This document shows, piece after piece, positions 16,121 through 24,675 of a DNA stretch of 64,000 nucleotides. Each line of letters starts with the position of its first letter. The stretch's first letter is position 1. Below the pieces are notes generated by a model. That model was not told the origin of the DNA. It was given only the letters and a program-made list of their open reading frames with translations, and ran no database searches. Source of the stretch: Ferrimonas sp048263965 (GTDB lineage Bacteria > Pseudomonadota > Gammaproteobacteria > Enterobacterales > Shewanellaceae); assembly GCF_048263965.1 (NCBI RefSeq), contig NZ_JBLXDO010000013.1, positions 53,669 through 117,668 on the forward strand, read 5' to 3'. The position numbers and the translations under genes are program-made.

Positions 16121-17413
16121 ATGTCAGAAGAAGCATTTGACACCATTATCGTCGGCGCAGGCCTGGCAGGCAGCGTCGCCGCCTATATCCTGGCCCAGGG
16201 CGGTGCCGACGTACTCGTGATTGAGCGGGGCAACTACCCGGGCAGCAAGAACATGACCGGAGGCCGGCTCTACGGCCACAGCCTGGAGCGGGTGATTCCC
16301 GGCTTTGCCCAGGAAGCCCCCATCGAACGCAGGGTCACCAAGGAGAAGGTCTCCTTTATGACCGACGACAGCGCCGTCACCCTGGATTACCACAATGGTC
16401 AGGGCCAGCAGGCGGTGGAAGAGTCCTATACAGTTCTGCGCGGTGAGTTTGACCAGTGGCTGGCCGGCAAGGCGGAAGAGGCCGGCGCCCAGTTTATTAC
16501 CGGTATCCGGGTCGACAAGGTGCTGACCCGCGATGGCAAGGTGGTAGGCGTCGAAGCCGATGGCGACGAGCTCCTGGCCAAGTGCGTCATCCTGGCAGAG
16601 GGGGTCAACCCTGTACTGGGTGAACAACTTGGGATGGTCCAGCCCAAGGTTCAGGCCAGCGCCATGGCCGTCGGAGCCAAGGAACTGATCGAGTTGTCCG
16701 AAGAGCAGATTCGCGATCGCTTTAACCTGAGCGGCGACGAAGGTGCTGCCTGGCTGTTTGCCGGCTCCCCTTCCAACGGTCTGATGGGAGGCGGCTTCCT
16801 CTACACCAACAAGAGCACTGTATCCCTGGGGATCGTCGCCGGCCTGCATCACATCGGTGACACAGACAAAACCGTGCCCCAGATGCTGGAAGACTTTAAA
16901 AACCATCCGGCGGTCAAGCCCCTGATTGAAGGCGGCAAGATGATCGAGTACTCCGGTCATGTGGTGCCCGAGGCGGGCATCCACATGGTACCCAAGCTGG
17001 TGGATGACGGTGTGCTGATCACCGGCGATGCCGCCGGCCTGTGTGTCAATGTGGGTTACACCGTTCGCGGCATGGATCTGGCCATCGCCTCCGGCGAAGC
17101 CGCCGCCCGGGCCGTGCTGACGGCAAGAGAGAGCAACGACTTCTCCGCCAAGGGTCTCGCCAGCTACCAGAGGATGCTGGAGGAGAGCTTTGTGATGAAG
17201 GATCTCAAGCTGTATCAAAAGCTGCCGGCCTTTATGGAGAACCCGCGCATCTTCAATCAGTACCCCAAGATGGTGGCGGATCTGATGCAGGAGATGTTTA
17301 CCGTCGACGGCACCCCCTCCCAACCCATCCGCAAGACCCTGATGAAGCACTGCAAAGAGGTGGGTTACCTCAACCTGCTGAAGGATGGCATCAAAGGAGT
17401 AACCGCATTATGA
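16121..17413 (+). CDS. fixC: FixC flavoprotein, ETF:quinone oxidoreductase-like
   Basis: 430-residue FAD enzyme related to ETF-ubiquinone oxidoreductase. It shows the N-terminal dinucleotide fold GAGLAGSVAAYILAQGGADVLVIERG, the GSKNMTGGRLYGHSLE segment and a later FAD contact VLITGDAAGLCVNVGYTVRGMD. With FixX it moves electrons to FixAB. Its stop codon overlaps the fixX start (ATGA at 17410-17413), which implies translational coupling. Flavin-based bifurcation, shown for some FixABCX complexes, is possible but not readable here. Confidence 0.95.
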   Translation: MSEEAFDTIIVGAGLAGSVAAYILAQGGADVLVIERGNYPGSKNMTGGRLYGHSLERVIPGFAQEAPIERRVTKEKVSFMTDDSAVTLDYHNGQGQQAVEESYTVLRGEFDQWLAGKAEEAGAQFITGIRVDKVLTRDGKVVGVEADGDELLAKCVILAEGVNPVLGEQLGMVQPKVQASAMAVGAKELIELSEEQIRDRFNLSGDEGAAWLFAGSPSNGLMGGGFLYTNKSTVSLGIVAGLHHIGDTDKTVPQMLEDFKNHPAVKPLIEGGKMIEYSGHVVPEAGIHMVPKLVDDGVLITGDAAGLCVNVGYTVRGMDLAIASGEAAARAVLTARESNDFSAKGLASYQRMLEESFVMKDLKLYQKLPAFMENPRIFNQYPKMVADLMQEMFTVDGTPSQPIRKTLMKHCKEVGYLNLLKDGIKGVTAL

Positions 17414-17697
17414 GCAACAGCGTAAATGTCGACGTCAAGCTGGGGGTCAACAAGTTCCATGTGGACGAGGGGCACCCCCACATCGTCCTCAAGGAGAACC
17501 CGGACCTGGCTGAAGTGAAAAAACTGGTCAACGCCTGTCCCGCCGGACTCTACAAACTGATGGAGGATGGCAGCGTCAAGTTTGACTCAGCCGGATGCCT
17601 GGAGTGCGGCACCTGCAAGTTCCTCTGTGGCGACACCATATTGGAAAAGTGGGAATACCCCAGAGGGACCTTCGGCATCGAATATCGCTACGGTTAG
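17410..17697 (+). CDS. fixX: Ferredoxin-like protein FixX
   Basis: 95-residue iron-sulfur protein beginning MSNSVNVDVKLGVNKFHVDEGHPHI. The cysteines in NACPAG and CLECGTCKFLCG form the cluster-binding site, and the C-terminal WEYPRGTFGIEYRYG is typical of FixX. The ATG overlaps the fixC stop by four bases. It is the last gene of fixABCX and is followed by a strong terminator. Confidence 0.95.
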   Translation: MSNSVNVDVKLGVNKFHVDEGHPHIVLKENPDLAEVKKLVNACPAGLYKLMEDGSVKFDSAGCLECGTCKFLCGDTILEKWEYPRGTFGIEYRYG

Positions 17698-17706
17698 CGG
17701 TGATAA

Positions 17707-17740
17707 AAAGAGGCAATAAGTATATTGCCTCTTTGTCGTT
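17707..17740 (+). terminator. Terminator after fixX
   Basis: A perfect 11-bp inverted repeat (17707-17717 with 17724-17734, 6-base loop) begins ten bases past the fixX stop. The stem ends in CTTT and leads into a modest T-rich tail. Confidence 0.7.
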
Positions 17741-18054
17741 GCAGTTGGGTGCGCTGCCAGCAAGGCCGCCAGAAAACAAGCGCAACCAGCTGATATTAGA
17801 TGCATTTAGAACAAACAAAACACAAACACTCACGACTTTAAAAATAACGAAGACATAGAGAGATTCTTTCGTACCGGCCGCTGTTAGCCACGACACACAA
17901 CTCGGGGCTGAGAACTGATACACTCGCCGGCCAAATCTGGGCAGGGACAGGCCCACCCGCAGGAGAGTGGTCGCTCCTCGGGGGTGAAAACACAGACAGC
18001 AACATTAAGGGATATTTCACAGCGCGATCTTTCTATGCAGAAAAACAGAGGCTA
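17741..18054. promoter_or_regulatory. Non-coding stretch upstream of yaaU
   Basis: Roughly 310 bases, AT-rich in its first half, with no credible gene. It presumably holds a promoter for yaaU, separate from fix because of the terminator. I could not assign specific elements. Confidence 0.4.
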
Positions 18055-19374
18055 ATGATGAAAGCTGAAACAAGTTTCGATGATATGGAGTTTTCTCCAC
18101 TGCATAAGAAGATCATGCTCTGGGGCAGCGGCGGTCCCTTCCTGGATGGCTATGTCCTGGTGATCATCGGCATCGCCCTGGAGCAATTGATCCCCAGCAT
18201 GCAGTTGGACTCCAACTGGATCGGCCTGGTGGGCGCCTCCACCCTGGTGGGCCTGTTTGTCGGCACCGCCCTGTTTGGCTACATCGCCGATCTGTTCGGC
18301 CGCCGGCTGATGTTCCTGATTGATATCATCGCCATCGCCCTGCTTTCCGTAGGCACCATGTTTGTCTCCTCCCCCATGGAGCTGGTGATCATGCGCTTTT
18401 TGATCGGTGTGGTGATCGGCGCCGATTACCCCATCGCCACCTCCATGGTGGCGGAGTTCTCCCCCACCAAGCAGCGCGCCCTGACCATGGGGTTCATCGC
18501 CCTGATGTGGTACGTCGGCGCCACCGCTGCCAACGCCGTCGGCTACCTGCTCTACGACATGGAGGATGGCTGGCGCTGGATGCTGGGCAGCGGCGTCATC
18601 CCCTGTCTGGTGATCCTGCTGGGCCGCTTCCACCTGCCCGAATCCCCCCGCTGGCTGCTGAAAAAGGGCCGGGTGGAGGAGTGCCGCCAGGTGATGGAGA
18701 CCTATTTCGGCAAGGGGGTCACCCTGGAACAGGAAGCCCCCAAAAAGACCAGCTATGGCGACCTCTTTCGCAAGCGCAACCTGAAGATGGTGATCTTCAC
18801 CGGCACCATCTGGAGTTGCCAGATCATCCCCATGTTCGCCATCTACACATTCGGGCCGCAGATCATCGGCATGCTGGGGCTGCATGAGGGGAAAGATGCC
18901 GCCCTGGGTAACATCATCATCAGCGGTTTCTTTATCGCTGGCTGCATCCCCGCCATCTACTGGCTCAACTCCATCGGCCGCCGCCCCCTGTTGATCGGCA
19001 GCTTTGCCGCAATGACCCTGGCCCTGGCCGTGCTGGGGCTGATCCCCAATCCGAGCATCGCCCTGGTGGTCACCGCCTTCGGCCTGTACGCATTCTTTTC
19101 CGGGGGGCCCGGCATTCTGCAGTGGCTCTACCCCAATGAGCTGTTCCCTACAGAGATTCGGGCCTCGGCGGTCGGCGCGGTGATGGCATTCAGCCGCATC
19201 GGCACCATCGTCTCCACCTACGCCCTGCCACTGTTTATGGCCAGCTATGGGATCTCGGCCACCATGATGATGGGCGCACTCATCTCCCTGCTGGGATTGA
19301 TGATCTCCGTCGCCATGGCCCCGGAAACCCGGGGAATGGCCCTGGCGGAAGCCAGCTCGGCCAAGTTTGGCTGA
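18055..19374 (+). CDS. yaaU: MFS transporter YaaU
   Basis: Major-facilitator permease of the sugar/organic-acid porter type, 439 residues with 12 predicted helices. It resembles E. coli YaaU closely (LLWGSGGPFLDGYVLVIIGIALEQL, VIGADYPIATSMVAEFSPTKQRA, FHLPESPRWLLKKGRVEEC, YAFFSGGPGILQWLYPNELFPTEIRASAVG). In E. coli yaaU also follows fixX, so the linkage is conserved and suggests a link with carnitine metabolism, though the substrate is not established. Two consecutive ATGs open the frame; AGAGG is better spaced for the second (18058). Confidence 0.92.
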   Translation: MMKAETSFDDMEFSPLHKKIMLWGSGGPFLDGYVLVIIGIALEQLIPSMQLDSNWIGLVGASTLVGLFVGTALFGYIADLFGRRLMFLIDIIAIALLSVGTMFVSSPMELVIMRFLIGVVIGADYPIATSMVAEFSPTKQRALTMGFIALMWYVGATAANAVGYLLYDMEDGWRWMLGSGVIPCLVILLGRFHLPESPRWLLKKGRVEECRQVMETYFGKGVTLEQEAPKKTSYGDLFRKRNLKMVIFTGTIWSCQIIPMFAIYTFGPQIIGMLGLHEGKDAALGNIIISGFFIAGCIPAIYWLNSIGRRPLLIGSFAAMTLALAVLGLIPNPSIALVVTAFGLYAFFSGGPGILQWLYPNELFPTEIRASAVGAVMAFSRIGTIVSTYALPLFMASYGISATMMMGALISLLGLMISVAMAPETRGMALAEASSAKFG

Positions 19375-19388
19375 ACCTATGTCCGAGG

Positions 19389-19405
19389 CCCCGCCGGCGG
19401 CGGGG
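19389..19405 (+). other. GC-rich hairpin between yaaU and the BCCT gene
   Basis: A 7-bp perfect inverted repeat with a 3-base loop (19389-19395 with 19399-19405) in the 49-base gap. No T-run follows, so partial attenuation or RNA stabilisation is possible. Confidence 0.45.
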
Positions 19406-19423
19406 TCCAGTCGCCCAATATGA

Positions 19424-21016
19424 ATGGATGAAACTCCTGTGAGCGCAACCTCAAGTCATGAGCTGAAGCTGAACACCACCACTCCGCTTCCCCTGCTGGC
19501 CAATATCGATGGCCTGAAGTTCTTCGGCACCTTCCTGCTGGTGCTGCTGGGTACCCTGCCGATGCTGCTCCATCCCGAAGCGGCCAAGGCGCAGATCTTC
19601 GTGCTGTTCCGTTTTATCACCGAGGAGCTTGGCTGGCTCTACATTCTCGCCGGCGTCGGCTCCTTCCTCTGGTGCCTGTGGCTGGCCTTCGGTCGCTATG
19701 GCAATCGCACCCTGGGTGACACCACCGAATATTCGGATTACAGCTGGGTGGCGATGCTGGTGTGTGCCGGGGTCGGCTCGGGCATCATGTACGGCAGCAT
19801 GCTGGACTGGGCCCACCTCTGCAATCTGGGGATCAACGGTACCCAGCCGGTCACTGCCGCCGCCAACGACTGGGCCGCCGCCTACGCCATGTTCCACTGG
19901 GGCCCCATCGCCTGGGCCATGTACGCCACCCTGGCGGTGCCCATCGCCTACCACTTCCACGTCAAGCGCACTCCAGTGCTGAACATCTCCCAGTGTTGCC
20001 GGCCATTCCTGGGCGACAGGGTCAATGGCCTGGCGGGCAAGACCATCGACATCCTGTTTATGATTGGCCTGATCGGTGGTGCCGCCACCTCATTGGGCCT
20101 GGGTGCGCCGGTGATCGCCGCCGCCGTCAGTGACCTGCTGGGTATTGCCAACGACACCCGCCTGGAGATTGCCGTGCTGTTCTTCGTCACGTCGGTGTTT
20201 GGCTGTAGCGCCTTCTTCGGCATCAAGAAGGGGCTGAGGACCATGTCGGACATCAACGTGGTGCTCTCCATCCTGCTGCTGGCCTTCGTACTGTTGGCCG
20301 GTCCCACGGTGTTCACCCTGGAGATGGGGATCAGCACCCTTGGGCGGGTTCTCACCAACTTCATCTCCATGTCCACCAATATGGACCCCATCGGCGACAG
20401 CGGCGTAACCACGGGCTGGACGGTATTTTACTGGGCCTGGTGGGCCTCATTTGCCCCCTTCATGTCGATGTTTATCGCCAAGATCTCCCGGGGGCGCACC
20501 GTCAAAGCCACCATACTGGTGACTCTGCTGGCCGCCTCCTGTGGCTGTGCCGCCTTCTACATCATCTTTGGCAACTTCACCCTGCATCTTCAGGTAACGG
20601 GTCAATTGGATGTGGCCAGCCTGGTGCAGCAGTACAAGGGTGGAGAGGTGATCATGATGGTGGCCAAATACCTGCCCGCCCATCAACTGTTTGAAGCGGT
20701 GTTTGCCTTTGTCTGCTGCATCTTCCTGGCCACCACCTACGATGCGGTCAGCTATGCCCTGTCAGCCACCACCACCGCCGAACTCACGCCAGAGCAGGAG
20801 CCGGCGCGCTGGAACCGTCTGTTCTGGGCCTGTGTCCTGAGTCTGCTGCCTCTGGGGATCATGGTGCTCGACGGCCCTCTGGAGGTACTGCAGACCGCCA
20901 CCATAGTCTCTGGCCTGCCGGTCCTGGGGGTGATCACCCTGGGGATCCTCTCCTTTATCCGCGAATTGCGAGCCCATGGCTGGCAAAGAGGCAGCCCCCG
21001 GAAACCTACCTCTTAA
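19424..21016 (+). CDS. BCCT-family betaine/carnitine/choline transporter (second copy type)
   Basis: 530-residue transporter with the BCCT signature GWTVFYWAWWASFAPF in helix 8 and 12 predicted helices. It is not a simple CaiT duplicate: the CaiT segment FASCTSAAV is replaced by glycine-rich CAGVGSGIMYGS, as in sodium-coupled members such as BetP, and the CaiT arginine in SDxRSYLS is Asn (SDINVVLS). A methionine is kept at the CaiT Met331 position (FMSMFIAK). This argues for sodium-driven uptake of a trimethylammonium compound. The start is uncertain: no clear ribosome-binding site precedes the ATG at 19424, and GTG at 19439 is an alternative. It follows yaaU by 49 bases. Confidence 0.9.
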   Translation: MDETPVSATSSHELKLNTTTPLPLLANIDGLKFFGTFLLVLLGTLPMLLHPEAAKAQIFVLFRFITEELGWLYILAGVGSFLWCLWLAFGRYGNRTLGDTTEYSDYSWVAMLVCAGVGSGIMYGSMLDWAHLCNLGINGTQPVTAAANDWAAAYAMFHWGPIAWAMYATLAVPIAYHFHVKRTPVLNISQCCRPFLGDRVNGLAGKTIDILFMIGLIGGAATSLGLGAPVIAAAVSDLLGIANDTRLEIAVLFFVTSVFGCSAFFGIKKGLRTMSDINVVLSILLLAFVLLAGPTVFTLEMGISTLGRVLTNFISMSTNMDPIGDSGVTTGWTVFYWAWWASFAPFMSMFIAKISRGRTVKATILVTLLAASCGCAAFYIIFGNFTLHLQVTGQLDVASLVQQYKGGEVIMMVAKYLPAHQLFEAVFAFVCCIFLATTYDAVSYALSATTTAELTPEQEPARWNRLFWACVLSLLPLGIMVLDGPLEVLQTATIVSGLPVLGVITLGILSFIRELRAHGWQRGSPRKPTS

Positions 21017-21179
21017 CCTCAGTTTCTCCTCTCTGTGGCGCTTATGACTGGATTCCCGCGGCCCAGCCAGTATCATAGGCGCCATCCCAATACTGCCGGC
21101 CCCCCTTTCCGGCCCCGGGGCCAATGATGAGACGGCCCGGGCCCGGGCTGGCAAAGCTTGAATTGATACAGGAAACCTC
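21017..21179 (+). promoter_or_regulatory. Intergenic region upstream of ettA with two GC palindromes
   Basis: 163 bases containing a perfect 12-base palindrome (21111-21122) and a perfect 14-base palindrome (21135-21148), both GC-only, 12 bases apart. They may form the terminator body of the BCCT transcript, though no T-run follows. The ettA ribosome-binding site AGGA is at the right end. Confidence 0.4.
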
Positions 21180-22844
21180 ATGGCACAGTTTATCTACTCC
21201 ATGCTCAGGGTTGGCAAGGTGGTACCACCTAAGCGCCACATCCTGAAAGATATCTCCCTCTCCTTCTTCCCCGGCGCCAAGATTGGTGTTCTGGGTCTGA
21301 ACGGCGCCGGTAAATCCACCCTGCTGCGCATCATGGCCGGTGTAGACACCGAGTTCGAAGGTGAAGCCCGTCCCATGCCCGGCATCAATGTGGGTTACCT
21401 GCCCCAGGAACCCCAGATGGACATGGAAAAAACTGTCCGTGAAGTGGTTGAGGAAGCGGTTGCCGACGTGAAAGGCGCCCTGACCCGTCTGGACGAGGTG
21501 TACGCCGCCTACGCCGATGAAAACGCCGACTTCGACGCCCTGGCCAAGGAGCAGGGTGAGCTGGAAGCGATCATCGCCGCCAAAGATGGCCACGCCCTGG
21601 ACAACGCCCTGGAGCGTGCCGCCGACGCCATGCGCCTGCCTGAATGGGACGCTAAGGTGAAGGTACTTTCCGGTGGTGAGCGCCGTCGTGTGGCCCTGGC
21701 CCGTCTGCTGCTGGAAAAGCCGGACATGCTGCTGCTGGATGAGCCCACCAACCATCTGGACGCCGAATCCGTAGCCTGGCTGGAGCGCTTCCTGGAAGAG
21801 TATCCCGGTACCGTGGTGGCCATTACCCACGACCGTTACTTCCTGGACAACGCCGCCGGCTGGATTCTGGAGCTGGACCGCGGCGAAGGCATCCCCTGGG
21901 AGGGCAACTACTCCTCCTGGCTGGAGCAGAAGGAAGCCCGTCTGGAGCAGGAAGCTGCCCAGGAGAAGGCCCGGATGAAGTCGATCCAGAAGGAACTTGA
22001 GTGGGTTCGCCAAAACCCCAAAGGGCGCCAGGCCAAGAGCAAGGCCCGTATGGCCCGCTTCGAGGAGCTGAGCAGCACCGACTATCAGCGTCGTAACGAG
22101 ACCAACGAGCTGTTCATTCCACCTGGCGAGCGCTTAGGTGACAAGGTGCTGGAGGTGAGCAACCTGGCCAAGTCCTACGACGGCCGTGTGCTGATCAACG
22201 ACCTCTCCTTCTCCGTGCCCAAGGGGGCCATCGTCGGCATCATCGGCGCCAACGGTGCCGGTAAGTCCACCCTGTTCCGCATGCTTTCCGGCAAGGAGCA
22301 GCCAGACAGCGGTACCATCGATCTGGGTGACACCGTGAAACTGGCGTCCGTGGACCAGTTCCGTGACGATATGGATGACAGCAAGACCGTATTTCAGGAG
22401 ATCTCCGGTGGCCAGGATATCCTGAAGATCGGCAACTTCGAGATCCCATCCCGTGCCTACGTCTCCCGCTTCAACTTCAAGGGCACCGACCAGCAGAAGC
22501 GTGTTGGCGAATTGTCCGGTGGTGAGCGCGGCCGTCTGCACCTGGCCAAGCTTCTGCAGGCTGGCGGCAACATGCTGCTGCTGGATGAGCCTACCAACGA
22601 CCTGGACGTAGAGACCCTGCGTGCCCTGGAGAACGCCCTGCTGGAGTTCCCGGGCTGCGCCATGGTGATCTCCCACGACCGCTGGTTCCTGGACCGCATC
22701 GCCACCCACATCCTGGATTACCGCGACGAAGGTCAGGTGAACTTCTTCGAAGGCAACTACAGCGAATACCGCGACTGGATGAAGAAGACCCACGGCGCCG
22801 ATGCCCTGGAGCCTCACCGTATCAAGTACAAGCGCATCGACTGA
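21180..22844 (+). CDS. ettA: Energy-dependent translational throttle protein EttA (ABC-F)
   Basis: Cytosolic ABC-F ATPase of 554 residues that binds the ribosomal E site and gates the first elongation steps according to ATP/ADP ratio. Two nucleotide-binding domains are visible: Walker A GLNGAGKST with LSGGERRR and LLLDEPTNHLD, then GANGAGKST with LSGGERGR and LLLDEPTNDLD. Between them is the charged P-site-tRNA interaction motif (LEWVRQNPKGRQAKSKARM). Length and ends (MAQFIYSM, IKYKRID) match E. coli EttA (555). Start ATG with AGGA seven bases upstream. It is a housekeeping gene placed between carnitine-related genes. Confidence 0.97.
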   Translation: MAQFIYSMLRVGKVVPPKRHILKDISLSFFPGAKIGVLGLNGAGKSTLLRIMAGVDTEFEGEARPMPGINVGYLPQEPQMDMEKTVREVVEEAVADVKGALTRLDEVYAAYADENADFDALAKEQGELEAIIAAKDGHALDNALERAADAMRLPEWDAKVKVLSGGERRRVALARLLLEKPDMLLLDEPTNHLDAESVAWLERFLEEYPGTVVAITHDRYFLDNAAGWILELDRGEGIPWEGNYSSWLEQKEARLEQEAAQEKARMKSIQKELEWVRQNPKGRQAKSKARMARFEELSSTDYQRRNETNELFIPPGERLGDKVLEVSNLAKSYDGRVLINDLSFSVPKGAIVGIIGANGAGKSTLFRMLSGKEQPDSGTIDLGDTVKLASVDQFRDDMDDSKTVFQEISGGQDILKIGNFEIPSRAYVSRFNFKGTDQQKRVGELSGGERGRLHLAKLLQAGGNMLLLDEPTNDLDVETLRALENALLEFPGCAMVISHDRWFLDRIATHILDYRDEGQVNFFEGNYSEYRDWMKKTHGADALEPHRIKYKRID

Positions 22845-22853
22845 TGCCACTGC

Positions 22854-22880
22854 GGCGCCCGGTTCCCGGGCGCCCTTCTC
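22854..22880 (+). terminator. Probable terminator after ettA
   Basis: A 9-bp perfect GC-rich inverted repeat (22854-22862 with 22866-22874, 3-base loop) nine bases after the stop. The tail CTTCTCCCCCC is pyrimidine-rich but poor in T, so termination may be incomplete. Confidence 0.5.
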
Positions 22881-23073
22881 CCCCCTTCAACCTTGAACTC
22901 TCTCAACTTTTCATCACCCCACCAGTGTTAAGCTTACCGCTTCAGGTGAGATTGGATGCTTTACTGACCCAGTACCCGGCAGAGGCCATACCCTTTCCCA
23001 GGTCCCTTGGGTAAGATGAGCACAACCCAGCCTCCCGGAAACGGATGCAAGACACGATTTTGGTGAAGGATCT

Positions 23074-24225
23074 ATGAACTACCGATTGACCCACGAGCAG
23101 GAACAATTTGTCCGCAGCGTACGCGCCCTGATGGAGCGGGAAGACTGGGAAAGCTATTTCGCCCAGTGCGACAATGACTGCGTCTACCCGGAACGCTTCG
23201 TCCACGAACTGGCCCGCATGGGCATCGACAGCCTGCTGCTCCCGGAGGAGTACGATGGCTTCGACGCCGGCATGCTGACTCTGACGGTGATCTGGGAGGA
23301 GCTGGGACGCCTGGGCGCCCCCACCTATGTGCTCTACCAACTGGCGGGTTACGGCACCCTGCTTAAAGAGGGCAGCGAAGAGCAGATCAACAAGATCCTC
23401 GCCCTGCGCGGCACCGGCCAGCAGATGTGGAACTCCGCCATCACCGAGCCTGGCGCCGGCTCCGATGTGCGCAGCCTGCAATCCACCTACAAGCGCAAGA
23501 AAGGCAAGAAGGGCAAGATCTACCTCAATGGCACCAAGTGCTACATCACCTCCGCGGCCGGCTGTCCCTACCTGGTGGTGATGGCCCGGGACGCAGACGC
23601 GGTAGTACCCATCTTCTCCGAATTCTTCGTGGACATGTCCAAACCGGGCATCGAAGTCAGTGAGTTGCCCAAGCTGGGGCTGAAGATGGACAGCTGCTGC
23701 GAAGTCAGCTTCACCGATGTGGAGCTGGATGAGAGCGACCTGTTCGGCACCGAAGGCAACGGCTTCGAACGGGTGAAGGAGGAGTTCAACCTGGAGCGCT
23801 TCCTTATCGCCTGCACCAACTACGGCAGCGCCTACTGCGCCTTCGAGGATGCCGCCCGTTACGCCAACTCCAGAGTGCAATTTGGCCAACCCATCGCCCG
23901 CACCCAGCTGATTCAGGACAAGTTCGCCCAGATGGCGATCAATCTGAACAACATGAAAAACATGCTCTACCAGACCGCCTGGAAGGCGGACAACGGCCTG
24001 ATGACCTCGGGCGATGCCGCCATGTGCAAGCTCTACTGCGCCAAGGCCGCCTTCGAGGTGGTGGATGAAGCGATGCAGGTGTTTGGCGGCTCAGCCATCA
24101 CCGGCGAGCATCGCATCGCCCGATTCTGGCGGGACCTGAGGGTCGACCGGGTCTCCGGGGGCTCCGAGGAGATGCAGCGGCTGACCCTGGGGCGGGCGGT
24201 GCTGGCGGAGTACGCCGAAGAGTAA
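23074..24225 (+). CDS. CaiA-like acyl-CoA dehydrogenase (paralogue of crotonobetainyl-CoA reductase)
   Basis: 383-residue acyl-CoA dehydrogenase very similar to the caiA product at 9757-10893. Shared landmarks include FVxxVRxLMERExWExYFAxCD, MGIDSLLLPEE, WEELGRLGAPTYVLYQLAG, QMWNSAITEPGAGSDV, LGLKMDSCCEV and FWRDLRVDRVSGGS. Differences are a short basic insertion (YKRKKGKKGKIYLNG against NYLRKDGKIYLNG) and EEMQRLTLGRAVLAEY at the C-terminus. Start ATG with AAGGA nearby. It is alone in its transcription unit, 229 bases from ettA. It is probably a reductase or dehydrogenase for a related betainyl-CoA. Confidence 0.93.
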   Translation: MNYRLTHEQEQFVRSVRALMEREDWESYFAQCDNDCVYPERFVHELARMGIDSLLLPEEYDGFDAGMLTLTVIWEELGRLGAPTYVLYQLAGYGTLLKEGSEEQINKILALRGTGQQMWNSAITEPGAGSDVRSLQSTYKRKKGKKGKIYLNGTKCYITSAAGCPYLVVMARDADAVVPIFSEFFVDMSKPGIEVSELPKLGLKMDSCCEVSFTDVELDESDLFGTEGNGFERVKEEFNLERFLIACTNYGSAYCAFEDAARYANSRVQFGQPIARTQLIQDKFAQMAINLNNMKNMLYQTAWKADNGLMTSGDAAMCKLYCAKAAFEVVDEAMQVFGGSAITGEHRIARFWRDLRVDRVSGGSEEMQRLTLGRAVLAEYAEE

Positions 24226-24309
24226 CAGCGCCGCAATGCCACCCGGGTCACTGTCGGTGACTGATGTTCGGCACTATACTGAAATCAAACAGGTTTGGAG
24301 CAGTAACGG

Positions 24310-24663
24310 ATGGAAGAGCGCAGACACTTTACCCGGGTACAGTTTATGGGGCCGGCCCTGCTTTGGCAGGGTGAACACCAATGTTCCACTAAGGTGCTGG
24401 ATCTCAGCCTGCACGGCATTCTGCTGGCCCGTCCAGAGGGACTGACGGTCACCCCTGGGGAGACTCTGACCGTGCACATCCCCCTGGGAGAACAGGCCAG
24501 CATCGAGATGAACGCCGAGGTGATGAGGATAAACCGGCTCTCCCTGGGACTGGTGTGGCACAACATCGAAGTGGAAAGCCTGATCCACCTTAGACGCCTG
24601 ATTGAACTGCACAGCCCCACCAGCATCGATAAGGAGCTGGAGGAGCTGTGGCAGGAGCTGTAG
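24310..24663 (+). CDS. Single-domain PilZ protein
   Basis: 117 residues consisting almost wholly of a PilZ domain, a c-di-GMP receptor fold. The binding motifs are present: RRHFTR (residues 4-9) for RxxxR and DLSLHG (31-36) for (D/N)xSxxG. A short helical C-terminal tail ends in ELEELWQEL. No other domain is seen, so it probably acts by binding a partner. ATG with GGAG nine bases upstream. It lies 84 bases after the CaiA-like gene and is convergent with radA, 12 bases away. Confidence 0.88.
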   Translation: MEERRHFTRVQFMGPALLWQGEHQCSTKVLDLSLHGILLARPEGLTVTPGETLTVHIPLGEQASIEMNAEVMRINRLSLGLVWHNIEVESLIHLRRLIELHSPTSIDKELEELWQEL

Positions 24664-24675
24664 CTTAGACGGAAG

